This document shows, piece after piece, positions 1-5,644 of a stretch of 6,987 nt of DNA. Made by a program: the position numbers and the translations under genes. Origin of the DNA: CAZVWH01 sp964631175 (GTDB lineage: Bacteria > Planctomycetota > Phycisphaerae > Sedimentisphaerales > Anaerobacaceae). The number at the start of each line of letters is the position of its first letter. Position 1 is the first letter of the stretch. Location of the stretch: NCBI GenBank assembly GCA_964631175.1, contig CAZVWH010000128.1, positions 1-6,987 of the forward strand, written 5' to 3'. The notes beneath the pieces are model-generated. The model worked only from the letters and a program-made list of their open reading frames with translations. It did not search any database and had not been told where the DNA came from.

Positions 1-436
1 TCCAATAAAAACATGAATAATCTACACCGAAATTCCATTCAGGATGGGTATAACAGGTCATATGAAATGCACCCGCTACTTTTTTGCCCTTTTCGGCCTG
101 CTGATTAAAGATGTTCCAGGCTTGGCTGGTATTTTCTGCAATCACATCTATGCCTTTTTCCTGGAGTGTTTTCTCGGTCACAGCCGGCACCTCCATCATC
201 CCCGAGGCTCCTTTGCCTATTACAAGGACCTCAGGCTCAAATGCAAGCACATCATTGAGGTCCTCTACAGCTAAACTATGTCCTTCTTTGCGCCACCAGT
301 CGGGTTTGACCCTATCCGGGCCCCCCGCTCCGCGGCGCCGTAAGGCGTCCTGCGGAGAAGCAAAGACAATTAAGTCGCCTCTATATTCGGTGCTCCCGAC
401 TTTCATAACTCCAAAGCTATATGAATCAATCCGCAT
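1..436 (-). CDS. Mth938-like (DUF498/NDUFAF3-type) domain protein, partial (3' end outside window)
   Basis: A 145-codon open frame runs off the left edge with no stop codon. Hallmarks of the small Mth938/DUF498 family are visible: an N-terminal IDSYSFG, then DRVKPDWWRKEGHSL (residues 41-55), LAFEPEVLVIGKG (65-76), and GAFHMTC (122-128), where family members usually end. The family's biochemical role is unsettled; the eukaryotic relative NDUFAF3 is a complex I assembly factor. ATG at 436 is chosen because the family motif begins four residues later and AGAGAAG lies upstream as a weak ribosome-binding site. The gene starts 45 bp after the phosphoribosyltransferase stop, so co-transcription is likely. 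Two oddities: residues 27-39 (SPQDALRRRGAGG) are extra relative to the family, where PDxVK follows the VF strand directly, and are coded by a palindrome; and the frame continues at least 17 residues past the usual HxTC end. The family call is firm; the function is not. Confidence 0.85.
   Translation of the reverse strand, partial: MRIDSYSFGVMKVGSTEYRGDLIVFASPQDALRRRGAGGPDRVKPDWWRKEGHSLAVEDLNDVLAFEPEVLVIGKGASGMMEVPAVTEKTLQEKGIDVIAENTSQAWNIFNQQAEKGKKVAGAFHMTCYTHPEWNFGVDYSCFYW
328..357. repeat. 30-nt palindromic element inside the Mth938-like gene
   Basis: The arms CTCCGC (328-333) and GCGGAG (352-357) pair perfectly. Inside them CGCC (336-339) pairs with GGCG (344-347) around a GTAA loop, and GG (334-335) can pair with CC (349-350). 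The length is ten codons and the reading frame is kept. The 14 bases at 337-350 match 3588-3601 in the spacer upstream of nrdJ at 13 of 14 positions, so this is a dispersed repeat rather than chance codon composition. Confidence 0.7.
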
Positions 437-481
437 AGCTTAACTTCTCTAATTAAAATTTATCGGCATGTCTCACAGTAT

Positions 482-1195
482 TTATTCTTTGCTTCTTCTT
501 TTACTTTCGGCAGCGAGGATTTCCAACAATTGTTCATCTTCTACCTGAGTGAATTGCGAATAGAACTGGCTAAGCGCGGAGAAAAACGGCGGCGTCTGCA
601 AACATATCGTCTCATCTGCATCTTCGCTCAACTTTTTGATTGTGTCAACCGGCCCAACCGGCAGAGCCGCTATAATCTTCTTCGGATTTTCCTGCCGAAC
701 AGCCCACAAAGCCGCCTGCATAGTCGCTCCGGTAGCTACGCCGTCATCTGTGATAATCGCTATTCTTGCCTCCAACGACAGCTTTGCGAGCACCTTGCGA
801 TATAGTTCAACTCGGCGCAGCATCTCTTTTAGCTGCTGTGCCTTCTCACCTTCAATATATTCCTCATCGGCTCCGACATAGGTACTTATTGTCTCATCAA
901 CAAAGAGCTTTCCATCTTCACAAACAGCCCCAATGGCCAGTTCGGGATTTCCCGGCGCGCCTAACTTGTGTGCTAACACCAAATCTAAATCAGCCTCCAG
1001 CTCAACGGCGATTTGCTGAGCTATAACTACTCCGCCGCGAGGGATTCCCAGCACTACTGCCTTCTGACCGCTCGTCAGGGCGTAGCCTGCCGTAGCACGG
1101 CGATATTCTTGTAACTGTTGTGCCAATAATCGGCCGGCTTCTTTGCGTCCGCTAAACGGCTTGCCGCTATTAGAGATGATTTTTAACGTGCCCAT
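482..1195 (-). CDS. COG1926-type phosphoribosyltransferase family protein
   Basis: 237 residues, slightly longer than usual for this family. The type I PRTase fold is shown by the PRPP-binding loop IAIITDDGVATGAT (residues 145-158), where two Asp precede the Gly/Thr-rich loop that holds the ribose-5-phosphate. The early strand-loop VVLGIPRGGVVIA (47-59) and HKLGAPGNPELAIGAV (76-91) are typical of COG1926. It is presumably cytosolic, with no signal or membrane segment. The substrate cannot be told from sequence; such proteins are often annotated only as predicted phosphoribosyltransferases. Residues 33-44 (RATAGYALTSGQ) lengthen the loop before strand one and coincide with two small hairpins in the DNA. 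No clear Shine-Dalgarno precedes ATG 1195, and a nearby upstream ATG is out of frame. It lies 140 bp after nrdJ and 45 bp before the Mth938-like gene, same strand. Confidence 0.88.
   Translation of the reverse strand: MGTLKIISNSGKPFSGRKEAGRLLAQQLQEYRRATAGYALTSGQKAVVLGIPRGGVVIAQQIAVELEADLDLVLAHKLGAPGNPELAIGAVCEDGKLFVDETISTYVGADEEYIEGEKAQQLKEMLRRVELYRKVLAKLSLEARIAIITDDGVATGATMQAALWAVRQENPKKIIAALPVGPVDTIKKLSEDADETICLQTPPFFSALSQFYSQFTQVEDEQLLEILAAESKRRSKE
1064..1101. repeat. Pair of small hairpins within the phosphoribosyltransferase gene
   Basis: CTGAC (1064-1068) pairs with GTCAG (1074-1078) across a 5-nt loop, and GCCGT (1089-1093) pairs with ACGGC (1097-1101) across a 3-nt loop. Together they code the extra loop RATAGYALTSGQ. 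They may be a degenerate in-frame palindromic insertion, but no second copy exists in this window, so the case is weaker than for the other coding palindromes. Confidence 0.35.
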
Positions 1196-1221
1196 TTCAA
1201 CGCCATAATAAATTGCTTCTG

Positions 1222-1245
1222 AAAACCCCCAAATAAATTTGGGGG
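1222..1245 (-). terminator. Candidate weak intrinsic terminator or attenuator between nrdJ and the phosphoribosyltransferase gene
   Basis: On the minus strand CCCCCAAA and TTTGGGGG (1226-1233 and 1238-1245) form an 8-bp stem with a 4-base loop, followed by TTTTC. The U-tract is short, so termination may be partial. It would reduce but not necessarily stop read-through from nrdJ into the next gene. Confidence 0.35.
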
Positions 1246-1266
1246 CTAACCGTTTAGCACCGCAAT

Positions 1267-1313
1267 CCTTCGACCCTGCTCAGGCCTGCCCCGAGCAAGG
1301 CCGAGGGGACAGG
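1267..1313. repeat. Dispersed palindromic repeat (TTCGAC-GCTCAGG family) downstream of nrdJ
   Basis: The left arm CCTTCGACCCTGCTCAGG (1267-1284) is followed by CCCCGAGCAAGGCCGAGG. TCG/CGA and GCTC/GAGC pair between the arms, and CCTG-CCCC (1285-1292) pairs with GGGG-CAGG (1305-1313, one bulged A). The arm design matches the palindrome at the start of the HAD gene (5668-5705) and the half-copy at 6515-6537. Confidence 0.6.
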
Positions 1314-1321
1314 TTTATCGC

Positions 1322-1335
1322 GGGGGTTCACCCCC
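1322..1335. repeat. GC hairpin immediately after the nrdJ stop
   Basis: GGGGG and CCCCC (1322-1326 and 1331-1335) flank a 4-base loop, directly abutting the nrdJ stop codon. No U-tract follows on either strand, so a classic terminator is unlikely. On the minus strand it runs into the 10-mer CCGCGATAAA (1314-1323), which also occurs upstream of nrdJ on the opposite strand at 3510-3519. Confidence 0.45.
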
Positions 1336-3483
1336 CTAAAATACACACGTGCCGGTCGCGCAGCCGCCTGAGTACTCCGCTGCTGCAGTGACAAGCTCAC
1401 CACCAACATTCGCACTCTGGCCGAAAGATAACACCTGCTCAGCTTTAGAGCCGTACCTGTAAACGGTAATCCCTTTGCACTTCAGCTTATGCGCCGCCAA
1501 ATATATATTTTTTACATCCTCTACGGTGGCGTCGGCGGGCAGATTTATAGTCTTGGAAACGGCGTTATCGGTATATTGTTGAAACGCCGACTGTATCCGG
1601 ATATGTTCTTGCGGCTTAACATCAAACGCGGTAACGAAGAGCCTTTTTATATCCTTCGGAACTTGCTTTATATCTGCCAATGTGCCCCGCTTGGCGATCT
1701 CAGCCAGAATTTCTCGATTAAAATATCGCCTTTTCTTGATAGCAGCCTCGAATAATGGATTAACCTCAAAAAGTCTTGTACCCGACAACACGTTTCGCAC
1801 AAAACTTATGGCAAAGAGAGGCTCTATACCGCTCGAACAGCCAGCTATAATGCTTATAGTACCCGTCGGTGCTATGGTATTTACCGTTGCATTACGCAGC
1901 CGTAAACCGTCCCTGGCGTAAATGGATTTAGTGAAGTTGGGAAAGACTCCTCTTTCTTTAGCCAGAGCTGCTGACGCCCCTATTGATTCTTTATGAATAA
2001 AGCGCATAAGTTTCTTGGCGAAATCAACCGCTTGGGGAGAATTGTATCTTATCCCCAGCAGTATAAGCATATCCGCAAATCCCATAACGCCAAGGCCGAT
2101 CTTCCTGTTTGCTAATGTTATCTTTTTTATCTGCTCCAAGGGATAATTATTCACCTCAATCACGTCGTCTAAAAACCGAATCGACCATCGTATTGTCTCT
2201 GCAAGTCTTTTCCAATCTGCCTGTGAGCTCTGTTTTACAAATTTGGCAAGATTTATGGAAGCCAGGTTGCAGCTTTCGTATGGCAATAACGGCAGCTCAC
2301 CGCAGGGATTTGTGGCCTCAATTTGTCCGATTTTGGGCGTAGGATTGTGCCTGTTTATCTCATCTAAAAACACAAGTCCTGGGTCGCCGGTCCGCCAGGC
2401 AGCATTCGCTATCAGGTCGAATATGGCTCTGGCTTTGATCTTTCTAACAGCCCCCGCTCCTGTCTTCCGACAGGAAGACGCGGGGGTCCGCGGACTTATC
2501 AAAGCAAATTCTTTGTTTTCTTTAACCGACCTCATGAATTTGTCCGTCACGCCGACCGATAGATTAAAATTGCTGAATCGGCCGGGCTCCATCTTGGCCT
2601 CGATAAAATCAATAATGTCCGGGTGGTCGCACCGCAGGATGGCCATATTTGCTCCCCGTCTTCTTCCGCCCTGCACTATCACCGCGGTAGCCTGGTCAAA
2701 TATGCTCATAAACGATACCGGTCCCGAGGCCCGGCCTTTGGTTGACCGGACAATATCCGATTTGGACCTTAGCTTCGAAAAACTAAAGCCTGTTCCTCCT
2801 CCGCTCTGATGTATCTGGGCCATATTGCCAAGAGCCTTAAATATCCCTTCTATCGAATCCTCTACCGGGATCACAAAACAGGCAGAAAGCTGTCCAAAGG
2901 AGGTGCCGGCGTTCATTAAGGTCGGCGAATTCGGTATAAACTCCAGATTCCGCATCATTTGATAGAACCGCTGTTCAACATCTTCTACACCTATATTCGA
3001 CTTGAAATTGTCTTCAGCTTTGGCTACATGGGTTGCTACCCGTCTAAAAAGCTCGCTCGGAGTTTCAATGATATTTTGGTTTTCATCCTTCAACAAATAC
3101 CTTCTTCTTAAAACTTCCATAGTGTTGACGGGAAGTTTTAAATCGTCTTTTAGACCCAATGCTGACTTGGTAAAGCGAAGCTGACTGCGATTTTCTCGAT
3201 ATAAAATGTAGCTTTTTGCGATATGGCTGTAGCCTTCGCTCATCAAAACAGCTTCAACTGTGTCCTGGATACTCTCAATGTCGGGGATTTTACCTTTGTA
3301 CTCTTGCCGGAGCTTGTTTACAACGACATCAGTTACTCGTCGAGATACAGTTTTGGCTTTTTCTCTTTGGTCTAAAACTTCGAGAGCAGCCTTTTCGATT
3401 GCATCCTGGATTTTCGTTTTATTGAACTTAACAATTGAGCCGTCTCTTTTTTTAACTTTCGTTGGCATGGTTACTTTAGCCAT
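1336..3483 (-). CDS. nrdJ: Adenosylcobalamin-dependent (class II) ribonucleotide reductase
   Basis: Reduces ribonucleotides to deoxyribonucleotides using a B12-generated thiyl radical, so it works with or without oxygen. The 715 residues hold an N-terminal ATP-cone (about 8-100, starting KVKKRDGSIVKFN), which is the usual allosteric activity domain, then the ten-stranded barrel. Visible catalytic features are C202 in LSACFVIP and C405 in YESCNLASINL as the substrate-reducing pair, C394 in NPCGE as the thiyl-radical cysteine with E396 beside it, HQSGGGTGFSFSKLR (225-239), and NTIAPTGTISIIAGCSSGIEP (535-555). The C-terminal CATGTC (C708, C713) is the expected thioredoxin-linked redox pair. ATG 3483 is preceded by GGAG at good spacing. 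Residues 334-344 (PASSCRKTGAG) are extra: relatives go straight from NPRT to a short VxKIKAR stretch. This insert lies over a 36-nt palindrome and adds a cysteine, C338. I see no cobalamin riboswitch or NrdR box upstream. Confidence 0.96.
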   Translation of the reverse strand: MAKVTMPTKVKKRDGSIVKFNKTKIQDAIEKAALEVLDQREKAKTVSRRVTDVVVNKLRQEYKGKIPDIESIQDTVEAVLMSEGYSHIAKSYILYRENRSQLRFTKSALGLKDDLKLPVNTMEVLRRRYLLKDENQNIIETPSELFRRVATHVAKAEDNFKSNIGVEDVEQRFYQMMRNLEFIPNSPTLMNAGTSFGQLSACFVIPVEDSIEGIFKALGNMAQIHQSGGGTGFSFSKLRSKSDIVRSTKGRASGPVSFMSIFDQATAVIVQGGRRRGANMAILRCDHPDIIDFIEAKMEPGRFSNFNLSVGVTDKFMRSVKENKEFALISPRTPASSCRKTGAGAVRKIKARAIFDLIANAAWRTGDPGLVFLDEINRHNPTPKIGQIEATNPCGELPLLPYESCNLASINLAKFVKQSSQADWKRLAETIRWSIRFLDDVIEVNNYPLEQIKKITLANRKIGLGVMGFADMLILLGIRYNSPQAVDFAKKLMRFIHKESIGASAALAKERGVFPNFTKSIYARDGLRLRNATVNTIAPTGTISIIAGCSSGIEPLFAISFVRNVLSGTRLFEVNPLFEAAIKKRRYFNREILAEIAKRGTLADIKQVPKDIKRLFVTAFDVKPQEHIRIQSAFQQYTDNAVSKTINLPADATVEDVKNIYLAAHKLKCKGITVYRYGSKAEQVLSFGQSANVGGELVTAAAEYSGGCATGTCVF
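2451..2486. repeat. 36-nt in-frame palindromic element inside nrdJ
   Basis: CCCCCGC (2451-2457) pairs with GCGGGGG (2480-2486), and TCCTGTC (2458-2464) pairs with GACAGGA (2469-2475) around a TTCC loop, leaving AGAC (2476-2479) as the only bulge. The 36 nt equal 12 codons and cover residues 333-345, the stretch missing in other NrdJ proteins. An adjoining 10-nt perfect palindrome, GTCCGCGGAC (2486-2495), overlaps conserved codons for PRT and may be coincidental. Confidence 0.75.
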
Positions 3484-3524
3484 AGTTATCTCCGTTTGGT
3501 GGTAATACTCCGCGATAAATCGGC

Positions 3525-3543
3525 CTCGACGAGCTCGGTCGAG
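3525..3543. repeat. Short perfect palindrome upstream of nrdJ
   Basis: CTCGAC (3525-3530) and GTCGAG (3538-3543) flank GAGCTCG, which is itself largely self-complementary. It lies about 40-60 bp upstream of the nrdJ start, so it could be an operator, but its resemblance to the other GC-rich palindromes nearby favours a dispersed repeat. Confidence 0.5.
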
Positions 3544-3587
3544 TCACCGGTCTAAATATCCTGTTTAGCCGTCATCGGCATTTATCT

Positions 3588-3611
3588 GCCGTAAGGCATC
3601 CCCTAACGGAC
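3588..3611. repeat. Palindromic repeat, GCCGTAAGGC family, intergenic copy
   Basis: CCGTAAGG (3589-3596) pairs with CCTAACGG (3602-3609) apart from one central mismatch. Positions 3588-3601 match 337-350 inside the Mth938-like gene at 13 of 14 bases, which links this spacer copy with a coding copy. Confidence 0.6.
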
Positions 3612-3656
3612 TTTGTAGTATCACTTATACGTAGAAGGACAGCGACGGTTAATTAT

Positions 3657-3812
3657 TTATATAGTAACCGTTCACGCAGAAAATAAGGCGTTTTTGTGTC
3701 ATTGCGAGGCCTTTAGGCCGAAGCAATCTCAAAAACGTACGATTTTAGATTGCTTCGCTTCGCTCGCAATGACAAAAATGCGGTTTTCCCGTGAACGCTT
3801 ACTTTATATATA
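3657..3812. mobile_element. MITE-like non-coding element with long imperfect terminal inverted repeats
   Basis: About 156 bp with two nested inverted repeats. The outer ends are TTATATAGTAACCGTTCACG (3657-3676) and CGTGAACGCTTACTTTATAT (3790-3809). The inner arms are GTCATTGCGAG (3698-3708) with CTCGCAATGAC (3763-3773) and GAAGCAATCT (3720-3729) with AGATTGCTTC (3748-3757), all perfect. GGCCTTTAGGCC (3708-3719) sits between the left inner arms. No reading frame of note lies inside, so it would need a transposase supplied elsewhere. The ATTGCGAG / GAAGCAATCT core is, from memory, common in repeats of many bacterial genomes. No target duplication is clear because both flanks are TA-rich. Confidence 0.6.
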
Positions 3813-3943
3813 ACCCTGAGCAATCCTTGATATTTTTTCTTGCATAAACCTAGGCTTTCCGCCTACAATGATTTTAGGCTTGAAAGATAGTTTTTCAAAG
3901 TAAAATTTGCCGGGCTGGAGTCAATTTGGAGATACACCCACCG

Positions 3944-3972
3944 TTGGCGTAGGTAAAGAAATATTGTAAATA
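3944..3972 (+). promoter_or_regulatory. Candidate sigma70-type promoter for tRNA-Leu
   Basis: TTGGCG (3944-3949) and TAAATA (3967-3972) have a 17-nt spacer and would start transcription about 10-13 bp before the tRNA. Both boxes deviate from consensus. An alternative farther upstream is TTGCAT (3840-3845) with TACAAT (3864-3869), 18-nt spacer. Confidence 0.35.
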
Positions 3973-3990
3973 ATGTAATAGCGAGGACTT

Positions 3991-4074
3991 GGCCGAGTGG
4001 CGGAATGGCAGACGCTGGGGACTTAAAATCCCCTGTCCAAATAGGACGTATGGGTTCGAATCCCATCTCGGCCA
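3991..4074 (+). tRNA. tRNA-Leu(UAA)
   Basis: The cloverleaf reads cleanly. Acceptor GGCCGAG (3991-3997) pairs with CTCGGCC (4067-4073), with discriminator A at 4074. The anticodon stem is GGGGA/TCCCC with loop CTTAAAA, giving anticodon UAA, which reads the leucine codon UUA and by wobble UUG. A long variable arm (GTCC-AAAT-AGGAC region, about 4034-4047) is the class II signature expected for leucine. The T arm is ATGGG-TTCGAAT-CCCAT. The 3' CCA is not encoded and must be added after transcription. Confidence 0.97.
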
Positions 4075-4086
4075 CTGCTCGTTTTC

Positions 4087-4111
4087 CTTCGTAGCTCCAC
4101 ATAGAACGAAG
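4087..4111 (+). repeat. Hairpin just downstream of tRNA-Leu
   Basis: CTTCGT (4087-4092) pairs with ACGAAG (4106-4111) across a 13-nt loop. No U-tract follows, so it is not a standard terminator. It may take part in tRNA 3' processing or be another small dispersed palindrome. Confidence 0.35.
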
Positions 4112-4223
4112 AAGGACATAGCAGTCAAAGCGTGATGCGTGTCGTGTAATAGGCAAATAAGATTTGCTATCCCAAATTTAAGATAAGTGGTTTAAACTAC
4201 AAGCAAAGTATCGGAGTTAAATA

Positions 4224-5558
4224 ATGACGAATAAAACCTATGAACTTATAGATTCGGAAAAGCCCAATTTATATCGGCAGATATTTCCATACACTGAGTT
4301 TCCCAAGATAATCTTCGATCAGCAGATGGTGGAATATAATCTGCCGGACAAAATCTGGATAACCGACACTACCTTTCGTGACGGTCAGCAAGCTCGGCCG
4401 CCTTATACCCCGGAACAAATCCTAAAGGTTTACGATTTAATGCATGAAATAGACGGCGGAACGGGGCTAATCCGTCAATGTGAGTTCTTTTTGTATTCAA
4501 AACGTGATAGAAAAGCCGTCGAGTTGTGCAAAGAGCGGGGCTATGAATTTCCTCAGATTACAGGCTGGATAAGAGCTGTGGCAAATGATTTTAAATTAGT
4601 CTCGCAAATGGAGCTCAGCGAAACGGGTATTCTAACCTCTGCAAGCGACTATCATATATTTCTCAAACTGCGAAAGACACGGGTCCAGGCGATGAATGCG
4701 TATCTTGAAATAGCAAAAGCTGCGCTGGATAACGGTGTTACTCCGCGATGTCACTTTGAGGACATAACACGGGCCGATTACGAAGGTTTCGTACTGCCTT
4801 TTGCAGTTCGGTTAATGAAGCTTGCCGAGGAATATAAAAGGGCGGTTAAGATTCGTCTCTGTGATACGCTGGGTTTCGGGGTGCCGTGGCCTGGTGTAGC
4901 CTTGCCGCGAAGCATTCCCAAGCTTATCTACGGACTTCGACAGATTGGAGTGCCGTCTGAATGGCTGGAGTGGCATGGTCACAACGACTTTCACAAGGTT
5001 CAGGTAAACGCTGCGACCGCGTGGCTGTACGGCTGTAGTGTCGCCAATACGGCGATATTCGGCACAGGTGAGCGGACAGGCAATCCACCCCTGGAAGCAC
5101 TGGTAGTTGAGCACGCCCAATTGAAGGGACAGACTCCCGGCGTTAACTACGCAGCGCTCACCGAATTAGCTGAGTATGCCGACAAGGAATTGGGCATCGC
5201 AATTCCACATAACTATCCGCTGGTTGGAAAATACTTCAATGTCACCCGGGCCGGCATCCACGCCGACGGCTTGTTAAAAGATGAGGAAATTTACAATTGC
5301 TTCGACACCCAGAAGCTGCTCAACCGCTCTGTTGGTGTGGCCATCACGGATAAGAGCGGCGCAGCAGGTATAAAACATTGGATAGAGAGCAGATACCAGA
5401 TTGAAATTCCCAAGCATGACGGACGGATACAAAAAATAAAGGAAAAGATCGACTCCGAGTATTTAGCTGATAGGGTATCAGCAATATCGGATGCGGAAAT
5501 GTTCGAGTGGGTTCGAGAGGCCTTCGAAAATAACTTGCCGCCATTGAAGAAAAACTAA
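4224..5558 (+). CDS. HMGL/IPMS-family Claisen-condensing enzyme, probable Re-citrate synthase
   Basis: 444 residues forming an HMGL-like TIM barrel. Visible active-site elements are DTTFRDGQQARPPYT (48-62) with catalytic R52 and metal ligand D53, HFEDITRADYEG (177-188), RLCDTLGFGVPWPG (211-224), the metal-binding HGHND (251-255), and GTGERTGNPPLE (280-291). NVTRAGIHADGL (339-350) follows. The family joins acetyl-CoA to a 2-oxo acid: 2-isopropylmalate, homocitrate and Re-citrate synthases. The pattern DTTFRDGQQARPPYT, the ELIDSEKPNLYRQIFPY start, and the lack of a full LeuA-type leucine-binding domain (only about 50 residues follow the barrel lobes) fit Re-citrate synthase, known from Clostridium kluyveri and other anaerobes, which makes citrate from oxaloacetate and acetyl-CoA. 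GGAG lies 8 nt before ATG 4224. No leu or lys biosynthesis neighbours are present. Family assignment is firm; substrate specificity is inferred from motif memory. Confidence 0.75.
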   Translation: MTNKTYELIDSEKPNLYRQIFPYTEFPKIIFDQQMVEYNLPDKIWITDTTFRDGQQARPPYTPEQILKVYDLMHEIDGGTGLIRQCEFFLYSKRDRKAVELCKERGYEFPQITGWIRAVANDFKLVSQMELSETGILTSASDYHIFLKLRKTRVQAMNAYLEIAKAALDNGVTPRCHFEDITRADYEGFVLPFAVRLMKLAEEYKRAVKIRLCDTLGFGVPWPGVALPRSIPKLIYGLRQIGVPSEWLEWHGHNDFHKVQVNAATAWLYGCSVANTAIFGTGERTGNPPLEALVVEHAQLKGQTPGVNYAALTELAEYADKELGIAIPHNYPLVGKYFNVTRAGIHADGLLKDEEIYNCFDTQKLLNRSVGVAITDKSGAAGIKHWIESRYQIEIPKHDGRIQKIKEKIDSEYLADRVSAISDAEMFEWVREAFENNLPPLKKN

Positions 5559-5644
5559 ATTCTAATTCCTAATTTTTCAGGATTTAGTGCTTAGGATTTC
5601 GAACTTCCTTTGGCTAAAGGCCAAAGGTAACGGGGTAAAAGGAG
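5559..5644. other. Short spacer with an 8-bp hairpin
   Basis: CCTTTGGC (5607-5614) pairs perfectly with GCCAAAGG (5620-5627) around TAAAG. It has no U-tract, so it is more likely another small palindrome than an efficient terminator, and the HAD gene downstream may be read from the same transcript. The AT-rich stretch 5559-5600 contains near-repeats (CTAATTCCTAA and TTTAGTGCTTAGGATTT). Confidence 0.5.

Larger units (their letters stand above)
3484..3656. other. Non-coding divergent region upstream of nrdJ, rich in palindromes
   Basis: No gene is supported here. It holds the nrdJ ribosome-binding site, the 10-mer CCGCGATAAA (3510-3519), a palindrome at 3525-3543 (CTCGAC and GTCGAG around GAGCTCG), and a second at 3588-3611. 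I could not fix the nrdJ promoter. One weak possibility on the minus strand is TTATTT (3681-3686) and TATATA (3658-3663) with a 17-nt spacer, which would lie inside the adjacent MITE-like element. Confidence 0.6.

Noticed and set aside
111..443. Plus-strand open frame of 110 codons
   Set aside because: It is antisense to the Mth938-like gene, whose family motifs are clear on the minus strand.
2243..2809. Plus-strand open frame of 188 codons opposite nrdJ
   Set aside because: It lies wholly antisense to a strongly conserved gene, shows no recognisable motif, and looks like a codon-bias shadow.
3484..3656. Cobalamin riboswitch or NrdR box upstream of nrdJ
   Set aside because: No GCCACTG-type B12 box and no paired NrdR boxes are visible on the minus strand; the palindromes here match dispersed repeats instead.
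3863..4156. Minus-strand frame of 97 codons containing MGFEPIRPIWTGDFKSPASA, and an overlapping 77-codon frame (3895-4128)
   Set aside because: It is the antisense of tRNA-Leu; this type of peptide is a well-known spurious translation of tRNA complements.
4190..4203. Near-palindrome GTGGTTTAAACTAC before the citrate-synthase-like gene as an operator
   Set aside because: It is short, AT-centred and matches no operator consensus I recognise.
4812..5120. Minus-strand open frame of 102 codons inside the citrate-synthase-like gene
   Set aside because: It is antisense to conserved active-site codons and has no supporting motif.
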